From Flammula alnicola (Eukaryota > Basidiomycota > Agaricomycetes > Agaricales > Strophariaceae), in NCBI GenBank assembly GCA_015499995.1, contig JADNRV010000122.1:62001-126000 (forward strand): DNA of 64,000 bases. The letters run 5' to 3'. How positions within the stretch are numbered: the stretch's first letter is position 1; the number at the start of each line of letters is the position of its first letter. Positions 49,401 through 59,112 of the stretch are shown here, piece by piece. The notes under the pieces were generated by a model. That model saw nothing but the letters and a program-made list of their open reading frames with translations, was not told the DNA's origin and did no database searches. The translations under genes and the position numbers were made by a program.

Positions 49401-50116
49401 GAGAAGACAAAAGTTTGTTATTCTTTTTTTCCCTTGATGTGCGCTCACATTTTTCCCCCAAGGTCACTCTTGAAGAAATTGCTCACGGAATTCCTGCCGG
49501 CTATCGATGCCCTTTCTGCACAAGGTACACCCATCGCGAGGTGAAGGTGTCCGTCTTCCCTACAATGTACAAGATGCGACGGCATTTGTAGGTGTTGAAA
49601 TTCTTTCACATGTGTTTTTTATCCTGACTTTTTTTTTTTGTCATAGTGCGCAATCACATTCAGCATGGAAAGACCTCGAGCTGGACATGGTTCGAGAGGG
49701 CTCCGAAGAATTCCACTGCCCTTGTGGACAGTTTGATGGCGAGTCTGTCGACCTTGTTCGCACTCATGCTGTTTCCGATCGGTGCCCAAGGCGGGTCGAG
49801 CATCGTGCTATGGAGGTGTCACACAAGGAGGTGATTGTCGAGTTTCAATCTGAGCACCCAGGAACACAGAGGGCGAAAAAGGCGAGGGTGGCTCAAGTTG
49901 CAAAGTCGGTGTTTACTCACGAGGTATTTATTCTTTTCACATTTCATCTTCCAGGCTTACACACTCTGCTAGTGGCCTGAGGGCAAACGATGCCAAGTGA
50001 TAGGATTTATCCAGGATTTCATTCGGAATGGCATGGCAAAGTATCCAATCAGTCAAGACCCTGAAGTTAGCGATGTAGGCGAAGAAGAGTGGATCGATGA
50101 GGATGAAGTAGCATAA
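46458..50116 (+). CDS. Tyrosine recombinase (DUF3435/crypton-like) with C-terminal zinc fingers, copy 1
   Basis: About 14 exons from the ATG at 46458 to TAA at 50114-50116; exon 1 ends 46871 and exon 2 starts 46921. After a basic N-terminus and a KERYEKWSKTVTSQESP segment comes a helical domain (HKALKGATVGKWLELLVY). The catalytic domain follows: CRLLMTFYCTCRPSTLGP (candidate Arg I), GVYAIRRES (the Y/HxxR position), ICNHHSINDGVL and RRHYSRN with the candidate nucleophile Tyr. This is the R..HxxR..H..Y order of tyrosine recombinases and resembles DUF3435 (YxLRR ... H ... HY). The C-terminus has GYRCPFCTRYTHREVKV and FHCPCGQFDG...H finger-like motifs and an acidic tail. All exons but one join cleanly; the donor near 47.1 kb is ambiguous. 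The enzyme would integrate and excise the element at the tRNA-derived cores. Confidence 0.75.
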
Positions 50117-50132
50117 TAGAATGTTTGACTTT

Positions 50133-50203
50133 GCGATTGCGCAGTGATTGTATTTGACTTCGCGATTGCGCGGCGAAAAGAATTGTTGATTTTGCGATTG
50201 CGC
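50133..50203. repeat. Three GCGATTGCGC direct repeats after the recombinase gene, copy 1
   Basis: Exact copies at 50133, 50162 and 50194, spaced ~30 bp, beginning 17 bp after the recombinase stop. Each is itself nearly palindromic. Possible protein-binding iterons or 3' processing signals. Confidence 0.65.
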
Positions 50204-50390
50204 AGCAAGTGAATCCTGTTACCTGTTAAACTGTTACACACCGACATCGAAAGGTTATGAGTTCCAACGACGAACAGACACCATTAGCATCAAGAGAGTA
50301 TTCTATTCCAGAAAAGCACTCTAACATTTTGGAATTGTATGAACGTCTGTCACCCTCTCTGGCATATTTACCGGCCTGACATTATCTAAT

Positions 50391-50409
50391 AGCTGTGAAA
50401 ATCACAGCT
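50391..50409. repeat. Perfect hairpin AGCTGTGA-aaa-TCACAGCT, copy 1
   Basis: Eight-bp arms with a 3-nt loop, conserved in copy 2 at 57843-57861. Lies between the recombinase and the tyrosinase fragment; possible terminator or binding site. Confidence 0.55.
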
Positions 50410-50657
50410 TTCCTTGCTCTCCTTCCACTGCAAAAAGTGCACCTGGCGGGTAATTTAAAGACATAGCGAAGACGACAACCTCGAGTGACTAGAGAGAAGC
50501 CAGAGATCCATCTATCTGATTTACATTCGTCAGTCCCAATTACCTGCAAACACGGAGACGTGAAGATAACGAACCTTCGGTATGCACCACTGCAAATTAT
50601 CCGTCAAATATTTGACAAAAAATTCAGGGCTCAAGGAGCGCCGCTGTGAATGTTGAA

Positions 50658-50935
50658 TTATTGCGTGGCCAGGTTGAACGAACCCTCGTTCGTCTGCATC
50701 GTCGCCTTGCCTGCTGCAGTTAGCACAATTCTCGCAGTCTTCGTCACCAGCTCAAAACGGGCCCCGACATATTCCTGGTGCAGAGGCCATCGTGCTGGAT
50801 CTTCGAGGACTCCACCGAGGAAGAGGAAGACCGCGAAACTGCATCCGAGTTCGTATTTCTTGACTTGTATCTGGGCGGTCCAATCCCATGGTCCTTCGTC
50901 AGGAGGCATAGAACCATCTGGAGGAAGAGGCTAAG
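50658..50935 (-). pseudogene. Captured tyrosinase C-terminal fragment, copy 1
   Basis: The minus strand reads PLPPDGSMPPDEGPWDWTAQ, then IQVKKYELGCSFAVFLFLGG, EDPARWPLHQEYVGARF and ends NLATQ-stop at 50658. In basidiomycete tyrosinases the C-terminal beta domain has the same pattern (W-x-A-x-I-x-V-K-K-Y-E-L, F-L-G, E-D-P, Y-V-G-A-H). The copper-binding part is absent and a stop lies just upstream, so this is a fragment captured from a host gene. The frame is kept in both copies. Confidence 0.6.
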
Positions 50936-51408
50936 AGCAAGGGACAGCCGGGAAAGAGGAGCAGTCATGGAATATACAGACTGTCCGACACCGGGATTTA
51001 AGGCAGATCAAAGAGCGAGCATCCTGTCGACGTTAAAATGATGCAAGTAAAAGATAGGATCGAAAGCTGAGGCCGATAAGTAACATTGTTACACATCGCA
51101 AGTGATACTAAACGACTAACCAGCAACACCCGTTGATGGAGTCCTTTCAAGCGGAGTTTGAATTGTCAAGTGCCCTTGAGCTAATTTGTATCACCACGCT
51201 ATGCAGGCCAACCAACTTTGCATAAAAATACTCGGAATGCATTTAGTATACCTTTATGATGAATTCTACCAAAAATCTTGAATAGCAGAGGGGTATGTAA
51301 AATCCACTTTTTTAAAGTCCATACGCACATCACTGCGCTGATGGCTTTGGTAAACAAGGGTCAACAAAAGCAAAAGTCAATCGAACACCGACCAATGTCA
51401 AAATATAC

Positions 51409-51440
51409 CTGCCCCAATGAGGATTGAACTCATGACCTTC
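51409..51440 (-). repeat. att core 2 (internal junction between the two elements)
   Basis: 32 bp identical to the 3' part of the intact tRNA-Asn gene at 58847-58878. Flanked on the left by the right end of copy 1 and on the right by the left end of copy 2, so it has the sequence expected of the attP site of a circular form. Confidence 0.85.
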
Positions 51441-51993
51441 AACTGTTGGGTGTGTGCGAGCCTTGAACCTAGTCAAGTCTTCGCGGAGCGATACAAGTTC
51501 TCGCGAAGCGATGCTTGGGCGCGAACATCGCTCTGGGACATCGATTAGCGCTGGAGAACATGGCAGTTCCGACTTCTTATGGTTAGGGTTGGCCCGTAAA
51601 GTTTTTCCCGAAGTGAGCACGTTCATGCTTATCATGACGACGCTATTGTCGAAATTGTGCGTAACACCGTTGCTACTTCCACCACACAGAATCATGCATC
51701 ATGCGCTAACACGATTGTTCAAAACACATGCAAATAGTTTGCTTGCGCTCGCGAGCAAACTGTTTGTACATGTTGACATCACGGTTCATGGCCCGGGTTG
51801 CCGGGGCCCGACCTCATGTTTTGCCACAAAATCACGTGTGGCAAAAGTCAATGTCGGGCTCCGGCATCACTCGGCATTGACTGTTCCTCTACTCTCATGC
51901 AACGATGGGTGTGGCTCGAACAACAATGTGCGACCTGATGCAATGCGCTTGGATATAAAGCTGAGTTACTTTTCTTTTCTCTTTTGCCCCCAT

Positions 51994-53074
51994 ATGACAT
52001 CCATCACAGCCGCATTCGAAAAACTCTCCTCCATCGAACCCCTCGATGCCGATGCCTCTCCCAGCAAGGTGCAGGCCTTCAAGTCCAAAGCCCAGAAATA
52101 CCTGCGTCTCTCTCGAGACGTCGTCACCCATCTCACCGGCGTCATGACAGCCTCTGGACTCGATCCCGATGACGCCGACAATTCAGAGTCGGAACCTCCA
52201 ACACCTCCCCCACAAAAGCTCAATGGCAAACTGGTACGTCGCCTCCTTTCTTCTTCTCTTGTACTTAAGCTGCCAATAGACCATGGCTATAAAGCGCATA
52301 CGACAGCTCGAAGGGTCACTCACACTCACCCCTCTCACCCCTCGAGAGTTTGCTGGGCGTCTGTACGAGACCGGAAAGGGATCGAAGCAGGCCGAGGAAC
52401 AAATCTCGTTTGCCTCGCTTTTGCGCGGCTACACACCGGCAGCCAGTCTGGATGACTGGTACGACATCCTCAACATGACGCCCGACGATCTGAACTGGCA
52501 CGCACAAAGCATTCGTACCGAGTCAATCGACGACCTCGGTCAGCGACTTTTGGAACGCGAAAAGGCTTTGGCGATGATCCAGGGTGGCACCGCCCTTCGA
52601 GGACTCGCCAACAGCATCGTCATCTGCATACACGCCATCAAGTTTGCCCAGGAATGGAGGGAACTTTCGACAGCGCGCGGAGGAAAGAATAAAAAGGTCG
52701 AGTATCGCAAAGCAGCATTCAACGTTAGGTACCCCGATGTGTCCGCGGACGACTACAAATCGGAACTCGACGCCTTTACAAATCGACACGAAAAAGTCAT
52801 CACAGCTCGCAATACCCTCCTTCGTATGTTTTCTAAATTTCATGTTGCTGTTCTTCTGGATCCCTTGTGGACACCCATCGCTTCCTACGACCATGGTACC
52901 ATCGGCCGTAGCCCGAGCTTCGCCCTCACCCTCGATCGCTTTATGCATTTCTCGACGCCGCAAGATCCCTACTTTCAGAAAAATCTCACGACATTCAAGC
53001 AGCTCATCGAGATCATGTTCAGCGAGGAGACGGTTAAATATGTAGACGAGTTTCTAGACGAGTTTCCCTTCTAA
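51994..53074 (+). CDS. Element gene A, unknown protein (344 aa), copy 2
   Basis: Exons 51994-52233 and 52280-53074; TATA box at 51954-51960. Compared with copy 1 it has dozens of substitutions, including clustered changes at ASPSKVQAFKSKAQ, LNMTPDDLNWHAQS and NTLLRMFSKFHV, and a four-residue longer linker. The last ~65 codons and the 3' flank are almost identical to copy 1. The frame, intron position and most residues are kept. Function unknown, as for copy 1. Confidence 0.7.
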
Positions 53075-53179
53075 TTTTAATTATCCTCACAATGTCAATT
53101 CTTATGATGAATTTGGATTCTAATTGTCCTCGCAATAACGCGGTGAAAACCCTGAATAAACAAACAGTCGCAAATGTTT

Positions 53180-53704
53180 TCAAACGGCATTCTCAAGGCT
53201 TGAGCCCCAACTACCAGCCTGCTGCTGGCCCCAAGCCTGCCCTTGTGCTGTCCATCCTCCGTCGTAATGGATGCGCTGCGGCTGCTGGTCCCACTGCTGG
53301 GGATATGCAGGCTCTTGAGGTGTCCAATTGTTTGTCGGGACTGCTGGTGCATTCTGCTGGCCATAGTCGGCAGGCGTCGGAAGCGTCTCAAGATCGCGTG
53401 ACTGATTGTATGCGCGGGCTAAAGGTGCGTCAGTTATCAGTATATGCGCATATATTCATTACCTTGCTCAATCTGCAGCTCTAGCTCAAGAGCCCTGAGC
53501 TTGGCAGTAGCAATATCTTTTTCAGCTAGAGTTGCCCGCAGAATCCTGCGAGTTATATTATCGAGCATCGCTAGACTTTTGGGCGCAAAATCAGCAGGCT
53601 CAGGCGCTAGGAATTTTTGGTAAGCCAAAGAGAGAAAGAAAAAAAAGCAACTAACGAATATCCTCATTGTCAGAATCTCGGGCTTTTCTCTTGCCACCCT
53701 TCAT
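53180..53704 (-). CDS. Element gene B, small repeat protein, copy 2
   Basis: Exons 53704-53656, 53606-53463 and 53418-53180, 143 aa. Same as copy 1 except for a single 38-aa repeat and a few substitutions (for example FAPKS for FAPES). It diverges from the recombinase start 120 bp away. Confidence 0.6.
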
Positions 53705-53823
53705 ATTGCGAGGGATATCAGGATATACAGTGAGTTTTGACGCGTCCTTGCATTTCCTCTCAAAACAAACCCAAATACCTTCTGTCTGCAGGCATCACAT
53801 GATATTATCCTTCCCCTCCCTCC

Positions 53824-56800
53824 ATGAACAACTACCCCAACTCGTCACTATCAAATACCCTCCGCAAGGCACAGCGTGAGGGTGGATCAGCAGCCAAAGG
53901 GCAATCAGATGTGGTTCCTGCAGGCCCGTCTGGACAGGCTCGCCAGGCGCCGCATGTGAACCTCACCAACTCTGCGGCCGTCCAAAAGGCTCGACAAAAT
54001 CTTCAGGCTACCACAGGCGCTGCCACACCCATCGAGATCGCGCTAGCCAAAGAGCGGTATGAGAAATGGTCAAAAACCGTGACCAGTCAAGAGTCGCCTA
54101 TCACCAAAGCCCATCGAGACAGAATTGCCGCTCGATGGGCAGTCTTTATCTGCATCTTCTGTCCTGAACTCTCCCAGGAGTCCTACTGGCATTTCGACAT
54201 TGTCAAGGGCAATGCCCTCCTGTTTCTTCCATTTCTAGTATGCTTTTTACCTTTCTATGTGACAACCATGCTCATATATGCACTAGATTGACACGACACC
54301 TCCAAGACGAGGGCACAAGGCGCTCAAGGGCGCCACTGTCAGCAAGTGGCTGGAGCTTCTCGTCTATTGCATTGTGACATACACACGCGATCCCGAAACT
54401 GGCAACAAGCTCGGGATGGTCCTCCTGACTCAACACGGCTACTTTACCAAACTTGAGGATCAAGTTGTCGCTCGTAAGCTCCTTTTCTAGCTCTTCTTGT
54501 TGTGTTCTAACTAGGTTCAAGTTTCGCAGGAGCGTGGACTCGAACGAACATTTGATCCCAAACACTATTATGGGCGCCCAGAGCTTCAACGCATTTTCCA
54601 GACTATGCTCGCAAAAACACAATTCGAGGGCACACCTCGAGCAGTCGTGATCCAAGGGGTCTGTAGATTACTTATGACATTCTATTGTACCTGTCGGCCA
54701 TCCACCCTTGGTCCAACCCACAAGAAGTGGATGGAACTTCGCTATGTATGTTGAGATTTTTTTTATCTCATTTTTTCTTGCTCATCAGATCAGTTTATAA
54801 AACTCGGCAACATCCGCGTGTTCCATGTCGGTGACATGAATTACCGTATACAAATTAGTCTTGAAGAATTCAAGGTTTGTGCTCGATGCGCTTTATCTTT
54901 TCTGCCTTATTAATGCTTCGTTTAGGGTACTATTGGAGCATCCCAAGTGGAAACACAGATATTCACTTTTGACAATGTCCAATACGCTCACAACACACTC
55001 TTCGACCCTGTGCTCTGGTTCCTCGCCTGGCTGTTCTACAGACGCGCTTTCGTCGGAAATTATGCGGTGAGCAACTCTTAATGCATATGCTGTTTCTGGG
55101 CTCATACATCTCACAGAGCATGTCCGACCTTCTTGCGGATCCCGTTGGTGAACTCGTGATACTTGCGGACAAGATGGGCGAACCTCTGTAAGCATCTCTG
55201 GTAGAACCCATACCCATCTGATTTGCTTAATGCCCATCTAGGTTTCTTGCTGTTGGACCAGGCGGTACCAGCTTTACTGCAGAAGCTGCATTTGCCAAGG
55301 CCACTTCGGACACACTTGCCACCTGGGCCAAGGCTTCTGGCTTGCCCGCCGTAGGTGTTTATGCAATACGACGTGAATCCACAAATTTAGTAAGTGCGAC
55401 TCACCTCTGTTCTTATAACACCGCTGATGTTGGCTCACAGTACTCGTTGCTCATGGGCCTTCAGTTTGCAAAGGACATTTGCAACCACCACTCTATCAAC
55501 GACGGTGTCCTTCGTCGACACTACTCACGCAATACCAACAACATGGCTGTTGTCGGACTTCGCACTGGAGAAATCAGGGGCACGAAAGAGTCGAGGCCAG
55601 GTGAAGTGCTAGAGGTAAAAATGACACCTATCATTTGATTTATGCTGATACTAGACTCTTTCAGTCGAATTTTGAACGGCATGCTTATGCTTCAGCTGCG
55701 GTCGAGAGTCTGGTTCGTATGCAGAATCAGACCCCATTGGACCTCGCCAATGCAAAAAAAGCTCTATTCAACCAAGTAGAGGTGGGTAATTTGACGATCC
55801 CTGGATGCTCCATCTTACCAATTTAAACAGCAAATGCCAGAAATGGTTGCCCTCCAGGAGAACCTCGACCATCTGATCGATGCCTACCTGTCATGTTTCA
55901 CATCTGTGGCTCGCTCTTACCAGCGAGAGCAGGCTCAAATCAACCGCATACTAAAGCGCGCCATTGGCGAGACTGTACCCAAGGACAACAGCATGCCTGT
56001 CGAGTTCTTGCCAGGTAAATCAGTTGAGGCCAAGATGGTGTGTACAGACTCTAGTTTTGTATGGCCTGGTCTCACAAACACTGTCAGATGCACCTCCGTG
56101 TGACCAAGGCCTTTGAGGATATTAACAATGCGAGGAAACGGCTTCGACGCAAGGCTACAGCTGAAGAAAAATACAAATCCACCGTCGATATGGGTCACAG
56201 TGCCCTCACTGGCACTGTTGAACAGCGCCAAAAGGCCATCGAAGAAGCACAACAGGTGCCAGTACAGCTCCTCGAAGCCATACGAGCTGCCCGTAGTAAG
56301 TTTCATTACTGTTATCATTTCCGTAGCTAACTCTCTAGCAGACTCTTCGGATGCACCCACCACTGACCAAGATTGGCGCAATAAACTTTTGGATTTGGCT
56401 AAACCCCCTCCAGTTCAAGATCCTGTGCTCGCTGACCCTTTCACTAACCCCAAGCAATGGCAGCAACAAATAGAATTAATGTCTGCGCAACACCGAATTG
56501 AAGACGCCGACGAATTCTGTGAGGTTCCAGAGGCTGTCAACCTCTTCATTGGAACTTGCCGCAAGGAGGCAGGTCGGAAAGGAGGAAATTCTCTCGATGC
56601 AGCCACCAAGGCTCCACCACCAAGCAAAGATCCTGACTGGATGACAAGTGCGTCGCAAGACGTGGATGAATCTCAGGAGACAGACGTCTTCAAGTTGCCT
56701 CGACAAGATGTTGGTCGAGCATTCCTTGACTACCTGCTAACTCCAATCATGAATCAGGAAGCCTTTGAGAGGACAAAAGTTTGTTATCCTTTTTTTCCCT

Positions 56801-57481
56801 TGATGTGCGCTCACATTTTTCCCCCAAGGTCACTCCTGAAGAAATTGCTCACGGAATGCCTGCCGGCTATCGATGCCCTTTCTGCACAAGGTACACCCAT
56901 CGCGAGGTGAAGGTGTCCGTCTTCCCTACAATGTACAAGATGCGACGGCATTTGTAGGTGTTGAAATTCTTTCACATGTGTTTTTTATCCTGACTTTTTT
57001 TTTTGTCATAGTGCGCAATCACATTCAGCATGGAAAGACCTCGAGCTGGACATGGTTCGAGAGGGCTCCGAAGAATTCCACTGCCCTTGTGGACAGTTTG
57101 ATGGCGAGTCTGTCGACCTTGTTCGCACTCATGCTGTTTCCGATCGGTGCCCAAGGCGGGTCGAGCATCGTGCTATGGAGGTGTCACACAAGGAGGTGAT
57201 TGTCGAGTTTCAATCTGAGCACCCAGGAACACAGAGGGCGAAAAAGGCGAGGGTGGCTCAAGTTGCAAAGTCGGTGTTTACTCACGAGGTATTTATTCTT
57301 TTCACATTTCATCTTCCAGGCTTACACACTCTGCTAGTGGCCTGAGGGCAAACGATGCCAAGTGATAGGATTTATCCAGGATTTCATTCGGAATGGCATG
57401 GCAAAGTATCCAATCAGTCAAGACCCTGAAGTTAGCGATGTAGGCGAAGAAGAGTGGATCGATGAGGATGAAGTAGCATAA
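53824..57481 (+). CDS. Tyrosine recombinase (DUF3435/crypton-like), copy 2
   Basis: Same exon layout as copy 1, ending with TAA at 57479-57481. All catalytic candidates (CRPSTLGP, YAIRRES, NHHSIND, RRHYSRN) and the C-terminal Cys/His motifs are kept. The few differences include ATVSKW for ATVGKW, one D to N (DWRNKL), and one E to G (GRKGGN). The frame is open throughout, so both copies could make protein. Confidence 0.75.
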
Positions 57482-57497
57482 TAGAATGTTTGACTTT

Positions 57498-57655
57498 GCG
57501 ATTGCGCAGTGATTGTATTTGACTTCGCGATTGCGCGGCGAAAAGAATTGTTGATTTTGCGATTGCGCAGCAAGTGAATCCTGTTACCTGAACTGTTACA
57601 CACCGACATCGAAAGGTTAGCGCGGCGAAAAGAATTGTTGATTTTGCGATTGCGC
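57498..57655. repeat. Four GCGATTGCGC repeats and an ~88-bp tandem duplication, copy 2
   Basis: Repeats at 57498, 57527, 57559 and 57646. The fourth arises from the tandem duplication of the segment from GCGCGGCGAAAAG to GAAAGGTTA, absent in copy 1. Confidence 0.7.
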
Positions 57656-58109
57656 AGCAAGTGAATCCTGTTACCTGTTAAACTGTTACACACCGACATC
57701 GAAAGGTTATGAGTTCCAACGTCGAACAGACACCATTAGCATCAAGAGAGTATTCTATTCCAGAAAAGCACTCTAACATTTTGGAATTGTATGAACGTCT
57801 GTCACCCTCTCTGGCATATTTACCGGCCTGACATTATCTAATAGCTGTGAAAATCACAGCTTTCCTTGCTCTCCTTCCACTGCAAAAAGTGCACCTGGCG
57901 GGTAATTTAAAGGCATAGCGAAGACGACAACCTCGAGCGACTAGAGAGAAGCCAGAGATCCATCTATCTGATTTACATTCGTCAGTCCCAATTACCTGCA
58001 AACACGGAGACGTGAAGATAACGAACCTTCGGTATGCACCACTGCAAATTATCCGTCAAATATTTGACAAAAAATTCAGGGCTCAAGGAGCGCTGCTGTG
58101 AATGTTGAA

Positions 58110-58387
58110 TTATTGCGTGGCCAGGTTGAACGAACCCTCGTTCGTCTGCATCGTCGCCTTGCCTGCTGCAGTGAGCACAATTCTCGCAGTCTTCGTCACC
58201 AGCTCAAAACAGGCCCCGACATATTCCTGGTGCAGAGGCCATCGTGCTGGATCTTCGAGGACTCCACCGAGGAAGAGGAAGACCGCGAAACTGCATCCGA
58301 GTTCGTATTTCTTGACTTGTATCTGGGCGGTCCAATCCCATGGTCCTTCGTCAGGAGGCATAGAACCATCTGGAGGAAGAGGCTAAG
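58110..58387 (-). pseudogene. Captured tyrosinase C-terminal fragment, copy 2
   Basis: Same as the fragment at 50658-50935 with one residue changed (VGAC for VGAR). Truncated, no copper-binding region. Confidence 0.6.
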
Positions 58388-58846
58388 AGCAAGGGACAGC
58401 CGGGAAAGAGGAGCAGTCATGGAATATACAGACTGTCCGACACCGGGATTTAAGGCAGATCAAAGAGCGAGCATCCTGTCGACGTTAAAATGATGCAAGT
58501 AAAAGATAGGATCGAAAGCTGAGGCCGATAAGTAACAACATCGCAAGTGATACTAAACGACTAACCAGCGACACCGTCCTTTCAAGCGGAGTTTGAATTG
58601 TCAAGTGCCCTTGAGCTAATTTGTATCACCACGCTATGCAGGCCAACCAACTTTGCATAAAAATACTCGGAATGCATTTAGTATACCTTTATGATGAATT
58701 CTACCAAAAATCTTGAATAGCAGAGGGGTATGTAAAATCCACTTTTTTAAAGTCCATACGCACATCACTGCGCTGATGGCTTCGGTAAACAAGGGCCAAC
58801 AAAAGCACCAAAAGTCAATCGAACACCGACCAATGTCAAAATATAC

Positions 58847-58878
58847 CTGCCCCAATGAGGATTGAACTCATGACCTTC
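58847..58878 (-). repeat. att core 3 (right), part of the intact tRNA-Asn gene
   Basis: Identical to core 2 over 32 bp and different from core 1 at two T-loop bases. Beyond 58878 the sequence is the tRNA intron and 5' half, absent from the other cores. Confidence 0.85.
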
Positions 58879-58937
58879 CGATGACGTAATTAGATAACGT
58901 AACAGTCGGACGCTGTAACCAACTCAGCCATGGGGCA
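58847..58937 (-). tRNA. tRNA-Asn (anticodon GTT) with a 17-nt intron
   Basis: Minus strand, 5' end at 58937. The 7-bp acceptor stem TGCCCCA/TGGGGCA is perfect and is followed by discriminator G. The D arm is GCTG/CAGC, the anticodon stem is TCCGA/TCGGA with loop CTGTTA-A, and the variable loop is AGGTC. The T arm is ATGAG-TTCAATC-CTCAT. The intron (CGTTATCTAATTACGTC) sits one base 3' of the anticodon, the canonical position. A TTTT run lies 6 nt past the 3' end, inside the element's right end. Bases 58847-58878 are att core 3, so the gene's 3' third was supplied by the element. Confidence 0.9.
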
Positions 58938-59112
58938 CATATTATACGATGAACAAAAGATTTACTCATCTGGAAATATTTCTTCGGATTTGGCGCCCAC
59001 GAAGAGAGGCTTTTTGACTTGACCATGATGCTCGTCAACTCTTCCTTTTCCATTTTCCCTTGTGAGCGCTGAGACTAGCTTTTCGAATATTCCACCATCT
59101 AGTCTGAGCAAT

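Larger units (their letters stand above)
43919..51408 (+). mobile_element. Tyrosine-recombinase element, copy 1 (7.49 kb), tRNA-Asn-integrated
   Basis: Defined by att cores at 43919 and 51409. Order: left end with dense inverted repeats, unknown gene A, opposite-strand gene B, recombinase gene, GCGATTGCGC repeats, hairpin, tyrosinase fragment, right end. It has no LTR, reverse transcriptase, DDE transposase or terminal inverted repeat. Direct repeats at the ends are the tRNA-derived cores. The recombinase frame is intact, so the element may still be active. It differs from copy 2 by a 24-bp duplication at the left end, a 114-bp duplication in gene B, and a diverged gene A. Confidence 0.85.
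51409..58846 (+). mobile_element. Tyrosine-recombinase element, copy 2 (7.44 kb)
   Basis: Same order and orientation as copy 1, nearly identical from ~45.6 kb-equivalent to the right end, but diverged in gene A. An ~88-bp segment after the recombinase is duplicated (57533-57710). The right end abuts the intact tRNA-Asn gene. Confidence 0.85.

Noticed and set aside
58098..58493. 131-codon plus-strand frame at the right end of copy 2
   Set aside because: It starts with GTG, has a stop in copy 1 at the equivalent place, and is the shadow of the minus-strand tyrosinase fragment.
43919..58846. The tandem copies as an LTR retrotransposon or a plain DNA transposon pair
   Set aside because: No reverse transcriptase, integrase, DDE transposase, LTR or terminal inverted repeat is present; the repeated ends are only the 32-bp tRNA-derived cores.
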